This document shows, in pieces, positions 18,821 through 27,448 of a DNA stretch of 64,000 bases. The position numbers were made by a program, and so were the translations under genes. A model generated the notes under the pieces. That model was not told where the DNA came from, made no database searches, and saw only the letters and a list, made by a program, of their open reading frames with translations. Numbering within the stretch: position 1 is the first letter of the stretch; the number at the start of each line of letters is the position of its first letter. The DNA is from Stutzerimonas frequens (GTDB lineage: Bacteria > Pseudomonadota > Gammaproteobacteria > Pseudomonadales > Pseudomonadaceae): contig NZ_JAMOHM010000005.1 in NCBI RefSeq assembly GCF_024448335.1, positions 237,613-301,612 on the forward strand. The letters run 5' to 3'.

Positions 18821-20005
18821 TTGGTGCAGACTGACGTGGTGGTAATCGGCGCCGGTGCGGCCGGCCTGATGTGTGCATTCACCGCCGCCGCGCGCGGCCG
18901 CCAGGTGCTACTGCTGGACCACGCCAACAAGGCGGGCAAGAAGATCCTCATGTCCGGCGGCGGGCGCTGCAACTTCACCAACCTCTATACCGAGCCGGCC
19001 AACTTCCTTTCCAGCAACCCGCACTTCTGCAAGTCCGCGCTGGCGCGCTACACCCAGTGGGACTTCATCGAGATGGTCAGCCGCCACGGCGTGCCCTATC
19101 ACGAGAAGAAGCTGGGCCAGCTGTTCTGCGATAACAAGTCCAGCGACATCCTCGAGATGCTGCTGGACGAATGCGCGCAGGCCGGAGTCGATCTGCGCCT
19201 GGACACCACCGTGACGGCGATCGAGCGGCTCGATCAGGGGTATGCGCTGCAGACCGGCATCGGCTCGGTGCGCTGCCAGTCGCTGGTGATCGCCACTGGC
19301 GGGCTGTCGATCCCGACCTTGGGCGCCAGCGGCTTCGGCTACCAGATCGCCCGCCAGTTCGGCCACAACGTGCTGCCGACCCGCGCAGGGCTGGTGCCAT
19401 TCACCATCACCGACCCGCAACTCAAGACCATCTGTAGCGAACTGTCCGGCACCTCGGTGGAGGATTGCCTGGTCAGCTGCAACGGGCAGAGCTTTCGCGA
19501 AAACATCCTGTTCACCCATCGCGGCCTGTCCGGACCGGCGATCCTGCAGATATCGTCGTTCTGGCAGCCGGGCGACGTGGTGCACATCAACCTGCTACCG
19601 CATCTCGAGCTCGGCGAATGGCTGGTGACGCAGAAGCAGGAAAGGCCGAACGTCGAACTGAAAACGCTGCTCGGCGAAGTCTTCACGCGCAAGATGGCCG
19701 GGCTGCTGTGCGAGCACTGGTTTGACTCCCGACCGTTGAAGCAGTACGGGCCCAGAGAGCTGGAGGCGATCGCGAACAAACTGGCGGACTGGCAGGTGGT
19801 ACCCGCGGGGACTGAGGGTTACCGGACGGCGGAAGTCACGCTGGGCGGGGTGGATACCCGCGAAGTTTCGTCCAAGACCATGGAATCGCAGAAGTCGCCG
19901 GGGCTGTACTTCGTCGGCGAGGTACTGGACGTTACCGGCCACTTGGGCGGGTTCAACTTTCAGTGGGCCTGGGCATCCGGCTACGCCGCCGGCCAGTTCG
20001 TCTAG
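18821..20005 (+). CDS. YhiN/HI0933-family FAD-dependent oxidoreductase
   Basis: This flavoprotein of about 394 aa begins with a dinucleotide-binding motif (VVVIGAGAAGLMCAFTAAA), followed by KKILMSGGGRCNFTN, the signature of the HI0933/YhiN family, and ends with the second FAD contact (GLYFVGEVLDVTGHLGGFNF). The reaction of the family is unknown. The start is non-ATG: a TTG at 18821 or a GTG at 18824 lies 6-9 nt after GAGG, and either gives the family's usual length. Codons further upstream, back to 18470, overlap the solute-binding gene in antisense and are not translated in my view. Confidence 0.85.
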   Translation: MVQTDVVVIGAGAAGLMCAFTAAARGRQVLLLDHANKAGKKILMSGGGRCNFTNLYTEPANFLSSNPHFCKSALARYTQWDFIEMVSRHGVPYHEKKLGQLFCDNKSSDILEMLLDECAQAGVDLRLDTTVTAIERLDQGYALQTGIGSVRCQSLVIATGGLSIPTLGASGFGYQIARQFGHNVLPTRAGLVPFTITDPQLKTICSELSGTSVEDCLVSCNGQSFRENILFTHRGLSGPAILQISSFWQPGDVVHINLLPHLELGEWLVTQKQERPNVELKTLLGEVFTRKMAGLLCEHWFDSRPLKQYGPRELEAIANKLADWQVVPAGTEGYRTAEVTLGGVDTREVSSKTMESQKSPGLYFVGEVLDVTGHLGGFNFQWAWASGYAAGQFV

Positions 20006-20033
20006 CGGACGCTGCCGGAGCAGGCCGCCCGGA

Positions 20034-20216
20034 TTACTCGTTGGTCCGGTTGGAGGGTGGCGAAATCTCCCGCGGCCCCGCCGGGTCGGTCGCGGTGTTC
20101 TGATATTCCTGCTGGTTGCGGGTGTTGTTGTCGTAGGCAGATCTTTCATCGTCCGGCGAGCAGCCCAGCAATGTGAGGGCAGCCAGCGCGCCGGCCAAAG
20201 CATGTATCGGCTTCAT
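20034..20216 (-). CDS. Small hypothetical lipoprotein
   Basis: This 60-aa lipoprotein has a signal sequence with lipobox LTLLGC (Cys about residue 19), then a short, polar Asn/Gln/Pro-rich tail. The ATG at 20216 has GGAG about 8 nt upstream, whereas the frame from 20246 would add ten non-homologous residues. The gene is 62 bp downstream of another small lipoprotein gene on the same strand. Function unknown. Confidence 0.7.
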   Translation of the reverse strand: MKPIHALAGALAALTLLGCSPDDERSAYDNNTRNQQEYQNTATDPAGPREISPPSNRTNE

Positions 20217-20278
20217 CTTCGTCTCCGGTTGAGGGCACCCCCGCATGTGCGGAGGCGCCTGGATCAGATGCGCGGCGG

Positions 20279-20584
20279 TTACTGGGAAGTGCCGGTGCCA
20301 GTGCTCGGTGCGGTGCCCGAACCGGACTCGGTGCCCAGCCCGCTGCCGTTGTCGGCCGGTGGGGTTGCCATGCCGCCGGAAGTGCCGGTGCCAGTTCCGG
20401 TGCTTGGTGCGGTGCCGGTACCAGTGCCGGTGTCTGCAGGCGGCGTGGTGGTGTTGGTGGAAGGCGCGGCAGGCTGCTCGGTAGTCGCCGGCGGCGGAGT
20501 CGGCTCGCGCTCGCGGTCTTCATCCGGACCGCAACCTACCAGCAGAAGTCCGAGCACGGGGGGCAGCAGATAGCTAAGACGCAT
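20279..20584 (-). CDS. Low-complexity Thr/Gly/Pro-rich lipoprotein
   Basis: This 101-aa lipoprotein has the signal sequence and lipobox LLLVGC (Cys at 18) followed by an acidic patch (GPDEDRERE) and about 75 residues built only from T, G, P, A and S, including two STGTGT blocks and two PPAD blocks. The underlying DNA carries matching imperfect direct repeats, so length may vary between strains. It has no folded domain. It may be a surface linker or an envelope stress protein. A GGAGG lies upstream of the ATG. Confidence 0.65.
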   Translation of the reverse strand: MRLSYLLPPVLGLLLVGCGPDEDREREPTPPPATTEQPAAPSTNTTTPPADTGTGTGTAPSTGTGTGTSGGMATPPADNGSGLGTESGSGTAPSTGTGTSQ

Positions 20585-20715
20585 GATTAACCTCCTTCAG
20601 AGTGAACCGGCGGGTGGCCGGCAATCGCTTGAATCGTCAGATTCACAGAAGGTTGACCCTGTCTTGGCACAAGAGTGCCCTGCCCGCCTGGTCGGTTATC
20701 AGCAGCGCAGCTCGA

Positions 20716-22962
20716 TCAGCCCGGCAGGGGCTCAGTTGACAGGCGCTCAACTGCCGCCGGACGCCGCAGGCTCCACAGGCCGTCCAGACAACGCTCGCCG
20801 TCGAACAGCCGCTGCAACTCCGCCGCCGGGCGCGGCGGGCTGAGCCAGTAGCCCTGGATCGTCCGGCAACCCTCGGTGCCGAGAAAGACCACCTGCTCGC
20901 AACGCTCCACGCCCTCGGCGACCACCGCAAGGCCCAGGCTCTGGCCGAGCCCGATGATCGCCCGGCTGATCGCCACCGAATCGGTATCTGTCGGCGCCGC
21001 GGCAATGAAGCTGCGATCGACTTTCAGAACATGCAGCGGGTAGCGCTTCAGGTAGCCGAGCGAACAGTAGCCGGTGCCGAAATCGTCCAGCGCCAGGCGC
21101 ACGCCCAGCGCCGCGATCTCGCGCAGGCAACTGAGCATCATCTCGCTGTCGTGCACCAGCAGCGTTTCGGTGATCTCCAGCAGCAGGCTCTGCGGCGGCA
21201 GTCCGGTTTCTTGCAGTACGCGCGCCAGCAGCGCGGCGAAATCAACCTGCTGCAGCTGACGTATCGACAGATTGACCGCGCAGTACAGCAGAGGCTGTCC
21301 CGCCTGCTGCCAGCGGCGGACCTGCCGGCAGGCTTCGCGCAGCACCCACTCTCCGACCCGGACGATCTCGCGCGACTCCTCCAGCACCGGAATGAATTCG
21401 TTGGGCGCCACCGCCTTGTCATTGAAGCGCCAGCGCAACAGTGCCTCGACGCCAAGCAGATAGGGTTGATCGCCCACCACCCGGCAGATCGGCTGAAAGT
21501 GCAAGGTGAATTCGCGGCGGATCAGCGCCTGCGCCAATGCGCTTTCGAGTTCCAGCTGGCGAGCCGCCTTGCTGTGCAGACCATCGCAGAACAGGGCGAA
21601 CTGGTCCTTGCCGGCGCTCTTGGCCCGGTACAGCGCCAGATCCGCCGCCTGCAGGGCATTGAGCGCCTGTCCGTCGCGCTGCAACGGCGCGATGCCGATG
21701 CTGGCGCTGACCGACAGGGTGCGCTCGCCCAGCTGCAGCGGCTCGCGCAGGGCAACCAGCATGCGCTGGGCAACCCGCTCGGCGTCGGCTTCGCAGGCCA
21801 GATCGCCGAGCAGGGCGACGAATTCGTCACCGCCGAAACGCGCCAGGTGATCGCCCGGCCGCAGGCAGCGCAGCAACCGCTGCGCCACTTCGACCAGCAC
21901 CTGGTCGCCGGCGCCATGTCCGAGGCTGTCGTTGATCAGCTTGAAACGGTCCAGATCGACGAAGAGCAACGCGGCGGCACGCCCATGCGGGCGTTGCTGA
22001 ACCTCCTTGAGCAGCTCTTCAAGGTGCAGGCGGTTGGCCAGCCCGGTCAGCGAATCATGGCGCGCCGCATGCCGCAGGCATTCCTCGGCCGCCTTGCGTG
22101 CGCTGATGTCGGTCTGCGAACCGGCCAGGCGCAGCGTGCCCAGCTCGCAGCGCTCGGCGACGCCGCGCAGCAGCACCCAGAGGTACTCACCGCGTTCGGT
22201 GCGCACCCGGTACTCGTGGGTCAGCGAGGCGGTGTGTCCGTTGAGATGATCGGCGATGGCCTCGCGCAGGCCCGGCAAGTCGTCCGGATGCACCCGTCCG
22301 AACCAGTCGCGGCTGGTGTAGTCGGGCTGCGACGGCATTTCCAGCATGGCGGTCCAGCGCTCGGACAGGTGCAGCCGGTCATGCTCGATGTCCCATTCCC
22401 AGATGCCGTCTTCGGAGCCACGCAAGGCGCGGGTCAGACGCGCCTCGCTGTCTTCCACCGCGTGCCGCTGAGCGGCGCTGTAGGTGTCGATGGCCAGAAT
22501 CATGTCGAAGAAGACGATCTTCAGCAGGCTGTCATAGGCCGCCTGCTGCTCACCTTCGCCCAGCAGCGCCCGCAGCATGTCCGACAGGTACAGCCGGTAA
22601 GCGCCGAGATACCATTCCAGATCGACACCGACGCGCTGGTGCACCAAGCCGACCAACAGGCGATCGCGAACGTAGTCACGCTCGTACGGGCCGTTCCAGA
22701 GTCGCCGGTAGTAATCCTGCTGACGCTGCTTGAGACGTGCCAGGCCGACCCCATCGTTCTGCATGACCGTTGGCTGGCCGAACGTGGCGAGATGCGTATA
22801 AAGCCGCTCGATGAAGGCGTGATGAGCCGGTTCAAAGTCCGCGGCGAGCCGATTCAGGCGCAGCGCATCAGCAGTCTGCCATTGTAGAAAACGCTTTCGC
22901 GTCAGGATCTGATCGAGTCCTAGACCAACCCGATGCAGCAGTGACCTCAGCTCGTCTTCCAT
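20716..22962 (-). CDS. Globin-coupled sensor with PAS, GGDEF and EAL domains
   Basis: This 748-aa cytoplasmic protein has an N-terminal sensor globin (about residues 20-155), a PAS domain (about 170-295), GGDEF (RFGGDEF near 374) and EAL (VEALLRW near 505, with LDDFGTGY and EGVE further on). His108 in LVGLVHQRVGVD matches the proximal haem ligand of sensor globins such as DosC/YddV. GGDEF and EAL motifs are both intact, so synthesis and breakdown of c-di-GMP are both possible, with haem-bound O2, NO or CO as likely input. The ATG at 22962 has AGGGG 6 nt upstream. A hemerythrin gene lies upstream on the same strand. Confidence 0.88.
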   Translation of the reverse strand: MEDELRSLLHRVGLGLDQILTRKRFLQWQTADALRLNRLAADFEPAHHAFIERLYTHLATFGQPTVMQNDGVGLARLKQRQQDYYRRLWNGPYERDYVRDRLLVGLVHQRVGVDLEWYLGAYRLYLSDMLRALLGEGEQQAAYDSLLKIVFFDMILAIDTYSAAQRHAVEDSEARLTRALRGSEDGIWEWDIEHDRLHLSERWTAMLEMPSQPDYTSRDWFGRVHPDDLPGLREAIADHLNGHTASLTHEYRVRTERGEYLWVLLRGVAERCELGTLRLAGSQTDISARKAAEECLRHAARHDSLTGLANRLHLEELLKEVQQRPHGRAAALLFVDLDRFKLINDSLGHGAGDQVLVEVAQRLLRCLRPGDHLARFGGDEFVALLGDLACEADAERVAQRMLVALREPLQLGERTLSVSASIGIAPLQRDGQALNALQAADLALYRAKSAGKDQFALFCDGLHSKAARQLELESALAQALIRREFTLHFQPICRVVGDQPYLLGVEALLRWRFNDKAVAPNEFIPVLEESREIVRVGEWVLREACRQVRRWQQAGQPLLYCAVNLSIRQLQQVDFAALLARVLQETGLPPQSLLLEITETLLVHDSEMMLSCLREIAALGVRLALDDFGTGYCSLGYLKRYPLHVLKVDRSFIAAAPTDTDSVAISRAIIGLGQSLGLAVVAEGVERCEQVVFLGTEGCRTIQGYWLSPPRPAAELQRLFDGERCLDGLWSLRRPAAVERLSTEPLPG

Positions 22963-23137
22963 GCCCGCCCCTGTCGATGCTGGCGCAACCACACTTCCAC
23001 ACCCGGCCTGCAGCCAACTGAGTGTGGTGAGCGCGCCAGCTGATGCTATAAAGCCATCAAGGGTCGCAGCGACGCTTCGTCGCATTATTGATACACGTCA
23101 GCAAAGACGATGGTCCGCTCGGAACCTAGGAGGTCGG

Positions 23138-23166
23138 GGATACCGGGCCGAGCGATCCCGGTATCC
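23138..23166 (-). terminator. Hairpin between hemerythrin and GGDEF/EAL genes
   Basis: GGATACCGGG and CCCGGTATCC form a perfect 10-bp stem with a 9-nt loop, 12 bp after the hemerythrin stop codon. No T-tract follows on either strand, so this is a possible attenuator or RNA-stability hairpin, not a classical terminator. Confidence 0.4.
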
Positions 23167-23177
23167 AGGCGAACGGA

Positions 23178-23651
23178 TCAGGCGGCCTGCTTGCCAGCCA
23201 TCTCCTTCTTCAAGCGGGTGCGCAACTGGCTCATCTGCTCACCCATTTCCTCAAGTCGCTTGGCATCGAACAGTTCTCGCGCCTGCGGGAACATCTCCGA
23301 CTCTTCCTCCTCGATATGGTGCTCGAGCAGTTCCTTGCATACCTTGGCGCGCCCGGAGAATTCCACACTTCCGGGGTCGGTGGCCTTGAGATCCGGTAGC
23401 ACCAGCGAATCGACGGCGCGATGCTCTTCCTTGGCCTCGTGGAACATCTTCAGTTCTTCCTTGCCGCCCGCTTCCTTGTAGGCCGGATAGAGGATCTGCT
23501 CTTCGAGCTGGGTGTGAATGGTCACTTCCATTTCCAGCTTGCTCAGCAGATCGGTGCGCGTCTTCACGGCGCGCTCGGTGGACTCGGTCAAGCGCGTCAG
23601 CAGGTCCTTCACGCGCTCATGGTCCTCAATCAGCAGGTCGATGGCGTTCAT
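23178..23651 (-). CDS. Hemerythrin HHE-domain protein
   Basis: This 157-aa all-helical protein has ligand residues in the expected pattern for a di-iron site: His11 (LIEDHERV), His46/Glu50 (IHTQLEEQILYP), His71/His77 (EEHRAVD), His111/112 and Glu116 (LLEHHIEEEE). Single-domain hemerythrins bind O2 or help with NO and iron-sulphur repair; which applies here cannot be told. It lies upstream of the globin-coupled c-di-GMP gene on the same strand, separated by about 215 bp with a hairpin. Confidence 0.9.
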   Translation of the reverse strand: MNAIDLLIEDHERVKDLLTRLTESTERAVKTRTDLLSKLEMEVTIHTQLEEQILYPAYKEAGGKEELKMFHEAKEEHRAVDSLVLPDLKATDPGSVEFSGRAKVCKELLEHHIEEEESEMFPQARELFDAKRLEEMGEQMSQLRTRLKKEMAGKQAA

Positions 23652-23677
23652 GTGTTGTCCTCTTCAGCTTCACGGCA

Positions 23678-23704
23678 AAGGAGCCGAACCGCGACGTTCG
23701 GCTC
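23678..23704 (-). terminator. Hairpin downstream of the DUF3509-like gene
   Basis: GAGCCGAAC / GTTCGGCTC forms a 9-bp stem followed on the minus strand only by CTTTG. It is a weak terminator candidate between the two leftward genes. Confidence 0.35.
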
Positions 23705-23739
23705 GAAGGGCTGCGGCGTGGGCGGCAGCCGGTAGGGGC

Positions 23740-24018
23740 TCAGGCGTACTCGTATGTCGGCAGTGCGGTACGGCTCTGGCTCTGCAGATGCGCAATGGAT
23801 GGAGACATCCCGGCCTCCAGCGCCAGATCCCGGCGAACCGAGCTGACGACCCACTCCAGTTGAATCTTCGTCTGAGTCTGCCCCTTCGACAGCGCTCGCT
23901 TGACCAGGGTGCGGTCATCGTTGCGCAGGGTCAGCAGCAAGCCGCCATCCGGGCGTGGCTCGGTGAGTACTTCGAACTCAGGGAAAGCGGCAGTGAGGAA
24001 TTGTTGTGCAGCGGTCAT
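23740..24018 (-). CDS. DUF3509-like small protein
   Basis: This 92-aa soluble protein contains EPRPDGGLLLTLRNDDRTL and VSSVRRDLALEAG, which match my memory of the Pseudomonas-restricted DUF3509 family. There is no signal peptide or membrane segment. The ATG at 24018 has a GGAG upstream, whereas the longer frame begins at 24051 inside the leader. The upstream 100 bp are AT-rich with a TATAAG box on the minus strand near 24100, so it probably has its own promoter. Function unknown. Confidence 0.65.
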   Translation of the reverse strand: MTAAQQFLTAAFPEFEVLTEPRPDGGLLLTLRNDDRTLVKRALSKGQTQTKIQLEWVVSSVRRDLALEAGMSPSIAHLQSQSRTALPTYEYA

Positions 24019-24195
24019 TGTTCTGTACTCCAGTAAAGTTCCAGCGAACATTACGGGAGCAGCGTTCGTGCCAATCGCGGATTATTATTTTTATTCTTAT
24101 AAAACAATGAGTTAAGTAAAACTCACATTTCATCCGACCGTGCAAAACGCAACATGAAGTGTGACGCAGCTTGCATTCTGCGGCCTGCGCTACCG

Positions 24196-24810
24196 CTAAG
24201 CCTTGCGCCAGACGCTCGCCAGCCAGGGCTGCTGGGCACGCGGCAAGCCGGCCGGACGATAGTAGTGTTCCAGCTCGGTGAAACCGGCAGCCAGCACCCG
24301 CTGGCGCCAGGCAGGCCAGTCGTACCAGACGCCGTAGCGGTCGCCGCTCCATCCTTCCTCGTTGTGACCGCGCGGATTGGAACAGAACAACACCCCGTCC
24401 GGCCTCAGGGTTTCGTGCAGCTGCGCCAGCACCCGAGGCAGCTCACGGCTGGGCACATGAAACAGCACCGCGTTGGCGAATACACCGTCGAACGACGCTG
24501 ACGGCAGCTGCAGCTGCAAGAGGTCTTGTTGCCAGACCTCACAGCCGCTCTCGGCGCGGGCCATGTCGACGAATGCCTCGGTGCCATCCAGTCCTACGGC
24601 TACATGCCCTCGCGCCTTGAAAGCCCTGAGATCGCGCCCAGGACCGCAGCCGAGATCAAGGATGCGCAGGGGAGGCTCGGCCCGAATGTGACGCAGAAGG
24701 GCATCAATGTTCTGGCTGACGTCATGCTCGCGCGTGCCCTCTCGAAAGGCCTGTGCATTGCTTCGGTAATGATCGAGCGTGCGCTGTGCCGCGCTCCACG
24801 GGTCGCTCAT
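24196..24810 (-). CDS. Class I SAM-dependent methyltransferase
   Basis: This 204-aa protein has a Rossmann methyltransferase core: ILDLGCGPGRDLRAF (motif I, residues about 50-64), VAVGLDGTEAFVDMA (motif II region) and LFHVPSRELPRVL. Substrate unknown; relatives methylate small molecules or quinone precursors. AGGAG lies a few nt before the ATG at 24810. It stands alone between the DUF3509-like gene and the tandem repeat. Confidence 0.85.
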   Translation of the reverse strand: MSDPWSAAQRTLDHYRSNAQAFREGTREHDVSQNIDALLRHIRAEPPLRILDLGCGPGRDLRAFKARGHVAVGLDGTEAFVDMARAESGCEVWQQDLLQLQLPSASFDGVFANAVLFHVPSRELPRVLAQLHETLRPDGVLFCSNPRGHNEEGWSGDRYGVWYDWPAWRQRVLAAGFTELEHYYRPAGLPRAQQPWLASVWRKA

Positions 24811-24851
24811 GGTCTCTCCTGCAAGAATGATCAAGGGCAACCCTAGCGCGG

Positions 24852-24910
24852 CTGGGCGCCCCCGGCTAGGCGCCCCCAGCTAGGCGCCCCCAGCTAGGCG
24901 CCCCCAGCTA
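24852..24910. repeat. Four-copy 14-bp tandem repeat
   Basis: The unit CTAGGCGCCCCCAG occurs three times without change (24866-24907), preceded by a variant copy CTGGGCGCCCCCGG (24852-24865) and followed by a CTA remnant. It lies in the 290-bp spacer between the divergent methyltransferase and receiver genes and encodes nothing. Confidence 0.95.
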
Positions 24911-25100
24911 AAGTCGACATTGAGCGCAGTGCTGAAAGCGTCGAGTATGATCGCAAGCGTGCACCAGCGCACAGCGGCAGCCGACACGACGACCGTTCAG
25001 CCGCAGGACTGAAACTTGCAGCGCGTAACCTGTCGAAACCCTGTCCGGCTCCTTGCTACGGGCGGGCATGCAGCACGTAAACGCAACATCGAGACCCACC

Positions 25101-25481
25101 ATGAATCACGCCCTGCCAAAAATCGTACTGCTCGTCGAAGACGAGCCGCATATCCTCAGCCTGCTCTCGGATTATCTGGCCGGAGAGGGCTATCAGGTGC
25201 TGGAAGCGGACAGTGCGCCCAAGGCTTTCGAAATCCTGGCGACCAAGCCACATCTGGATCTGCTGGTCACCGACTTCCGCCTGCCGGGCAACGTCTCGGG
25301 GGTAATGATCGCCGATCCCGCGCTCAAGCTGCGACCAGAGCTCAAGGTGATCTTCATCAGCGGCTACCCCATCGAGATCTACGAATCCGGCAGCCCCATC
25401 GCCCGCTCGGCGCCGGTGCTGGCCAAGCCCTTCGCGCTGGATACCCTGCGCTGCCAGATCCAGGAGCTGCTCGCCAGCTGA
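25101..25481 (+). CDS. Stand-alone receiver (CheY-like) response regulator
   Basis: This 126-aa single REC domain has the acidic pair (LVEDEPH, residues 12-15), phosphoacceptor Asp58 (LLVTDFRLPG), the switch Ser (FISGYP) and the Lys of VLAKPF. There is no output domain, so it must work by protein interaction. No histidine kinase is adjacent. The ATG at 25101 gives a domain-sized protein; upstream in-frame starts at 25053 and 25068 lack good ribosome sites, and the site at 25101 is itself weak. Confidence 0.85.
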   Translation: MNHALPKIVLLVEDEPHILSLLSDYLAGEGYQVLEADSAPKAFEILATKPHLDLLVTDFRLPGNVSGVMIADPALKLRPELKVIFISGYPIEIYESGSPIARSAPVLAKPFALDTLRCQIQELLAS

Positions 25482-25501
25482 GACTGCCGGCGCGCAGAAA
25501 C

Positions 25502-25529
25502 GAAAAAGCCCGCATCAGCGGGCTTTTTC
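25502..25529. terminator. Bidirectional terminator between receiver gene and fba
   Basis: GAAAAAGCCCGC and GCGGGCTTTTTC are perfectly complementary with an ATCA loop. Each strand therefore has a stem followed by a T-run, serving the rightward receiver gene and the leftward fba gene. Confidence 0.9.
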
Positions 25530-25541
25530 ATGTCCGAGCGA

Positions 25542-26606
25542 TCAGTTGATCTTCGGATCCAGCTCGCCATTGGCATAGCGCTGGAACATGCCTTCCAGCG
25601 AGATCGGCTTGATCTTGCTGGCATTGCCGGCAGTGCCGAAGGCTTCGTAGCGGGCGATGCAGATGTCGCGCATTGCGGCGACGGTCTTGGCCAGGTACTT
25701 GCGCGGGTCGAACTCGCTGGGGTTCTTCGCCAGGAATTCGCGGATCGCGCCGGTGGAGGCCAGACGCAGGTCGGTGTCGATGTTGACCTTGCGCACGCCG
25801 TACTTGATGCCCTCGACGATCTCCTCGACCGGCACGCCGTAGGTTTCGCCGATCTCGCCGCCGTACTCGTTGATGATCTTCAGCCACTCCTGCGGCACCG
25901 ACGAGGAACCGTGCATCACCAGATGGGTATCCGGGATGCGCGCATGGATTTCCTTGATGCGCTGGATCGAAAGCGTGTCGCCGGTCGGCGGCTTGGTGAA
26001 CTTGTAGGCGCCGTGGCTGGTGCCGATGGCGATCGCCAGGGCGTCGACCTTGGTCTTGGCGACGAAGTCGGCAGCCTCTTCCGGATCGGTCAGCAGCTGG
26101 CTGTGATCGAGCACGCCCTCGGCGCCGACGCCGTCTTCCTCGCCGGCCATGCCGGTTTCCAGGCTGCCCAGGCAACCCAGCTCGCCTTCCACGGAGACGC
26201 CGCAGGCATGGGCGAAGGCCACGGTCTGCTGGGTGACGCGCACGTTGTAGTCATAGTCGGCCGGGGTCTTGCCGTCCGCCTTCAACGAGCCATCCATCAT
26301 CACCGAGCTGAAACCCAGCTGGATCGAGCGCTGGCAGACGTCCGGGCTGGTGCCGTGGTCCTGGTGCATGCACACCGGGATGTGCGGGAATTCTTCGATC
26401 GCCGCCAGGATCAGATGACGCAGGAACGGCGCACCGGCATATTTGCGCGCACCGGCGGAAGCCTGGACGATCACCGGGGAATCGGTCTTGTCGGCCGCTT
26501 CCATGATGGCGCGCATCTGCTCGAGGTTGTTGACGTTGAAGGCCGGCACGCCGTAGCCGAACTCGGCGGCGTGGTCGAGCATCTGGCGCATGCTGATGAG
26601 TGCCAT
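25542..26606 (-). CDS. fba: Class II fructose-1,6-bisphosphate aldolase
   Basis: This 354-aa zinc enzyme interconverts fructose-1,6-bisphosphate with dihydroxyacetone phosphate and glyceraldehyde-3-phosphate. The zinc-binding segments [11 protein letters not shown] and [10 protein letters not shown] are clear, as is the [12 protein letters not shown] loop. In pseudomonads lacking phosphofructokinase this works mainly in gluconeogenesis. The ATG at 26606 has AGGA 5 nt upstream. It is the last gene of the tktA-epd-pgk cluster, after two lipoprotein genes, and its own upstream 175 bp may carry a separate promoter. Confidence 0.96.
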   Translation of the reverse strand: MALISMRQMLDHAAEFGYGVPAFNVNNLEQMRAIMEAADKTDSPVIVQASAGARKYAGAPFLRHLILAAIEEFPHIPVCMHQDHGTSPDVCQRSIQLGFSSVMMDGSLKADGKTPADYDYNVRVTQQTVAFAHACGVSVEGELGCLGSLETGMAGEEDGVGAEGVLDHSQLLTDPEEAADFVAKTKVDALAIAIGTSHGAYKFTKPPTGDTLSIQRIKEIHARIPDTHLVMHGSSSVPQEWLKIINEYGGEIGETYGVPVEEIVEGIKYGVRKVNIDTDLRLASTGAIREFLAKNPSEFDPRKYLAKTVAAMRDICIARYEAFGTAGNASKIKPISLEGMFQRYANGELDPKIN

Positions 26607-26781
26607 GTTTTCCTTTCTCCCGGTCTGGGTCGTTTGATCGTGTAGAGCCTGCCGCAGTGGCCGACGCTGTTCAAGCGCCGCACGCTGGGCGCGGCATTGT
26701 AGAGGCGGGAGCGACAAATGCCAGCGTCCCGCCAGCTTTCAGTTCCTGCCCCGCAGCTGCGGGGCGTTCGCAACGTGTCGC

Positions 26782-27117
26782 CTAGAGGCTGATGAGCGAT
26801 GCGCTGCAGCCGTGGGCCAGCACCTTGTCATCGGTGACGCGATACACCAGCGCCTGGTTGCCCCTGTCATGGAAAGCGATTACGCCATCGCTATAGAAAG
26901 TGCCATGCGTTGCCGGTTCCTTGCGCAACGTATGAATCCGCTCACTGTCGCCGATCTTCAGATCGATGACGTTGCGCTCGGCATTGGCATAGCGCCAGGC
27001 GATGTGCTGCTGGCTCTGGCACTTCCAGCGCACAAACGGTGCGTCCGGGCCGGACTGCCAGTGCCCGCACCCGCCGAGCAGTAGCGCAACGAGCAGCATG
27101 GGCAAGCCTTTGTTCAT
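26782..27117 (-). CDS. mliC: MliC-family lipoprotein (C-type lysozyme inhibitor)
   Basis: This 111-aa lipoprotein has lipobox LLLGGC (Cys17) and a mature part resembling MliC/PliC: VRWKCQSQQ at the start, a conserved Gly-Thr-Phe-Tyr-Ser (GTFYSDG) and ALVYR near the end, with two Cys probably forming the family disulphide. MliC proteins sit in the envelope and block C-type lysozymes. The resemblance is good but from memory. It lies between two metabolic genes, 20 bp downstream of another lipoprotein gene, so they probably share a message. Confidence 0.7.
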   Translation of the reverse strand: MNKGLPMLLVALLLGGCGHWQSGPDAPFVRWKCQSQQHIAWRYANAERNVIDLKIGDSERIHTLRKEPATHGTFYSDGVIAFHDRGNQALVYRVTDDKVLAHGCSASLISL

Positions 27118-27137
27118 TCCATCTCCTCGAGGCGAAA

Positions 27138-27335
27138 TCAGTCCGGACAGTCTTGCAGTCCGCCCTGGGTAACGACGGTCGGATCGCCAGTGGCCTGCAT
27201 CTGCATGCGCTGATCATGCTCGGCGGTCGGGCTGAGCACCGGCGGCGGATCGAGCACCTGACAGGCGGTATCCGGTGAATTGCCGGCGCAACCAGCCAGG
27301 CCCAGGCAACAAACGGCAACAGCGATGTAGCGCAT
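27138..27335 (-). CDS. Small hypothetical lipoprotein
   Basis: This 65-aa lipoprotein has lipobox LGLAGC (Cys16) and a short Pro/Gln-rich tail with two further Cys residues (TACQV and QDCPD). The start at 27335 gives a standard signal peptide; the frame to 27404 adds residues unlike a signal. It ends 20 bp before the MliC-type gene and begins 113 bp after pgk. Function unknown. Confidence 0.65.
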   Translation of the reverse strand: MRYIAVAVCCLGLAGCAGNSPDTACQVLDPPPVLSPTAEHDQRMQMQATGDPTVVTQGGLQDCPD

Positions 27336-27448
27336 GGGGAATCCCCTTTCCTTGTTCCGATAAGAACAAAGACCACGGCGAGCCGCCGGGGTTGCCGCTT
27401 GCATCAGCGGGCAGCCAGTACCGAGGACGACACTGGCTGCCCGATCGG

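Noticed and set aside
24852..24910. CRISPR or attachment site in the 14-bp repeats
   Set aside because: No spacers, no cas genes, no integrase.
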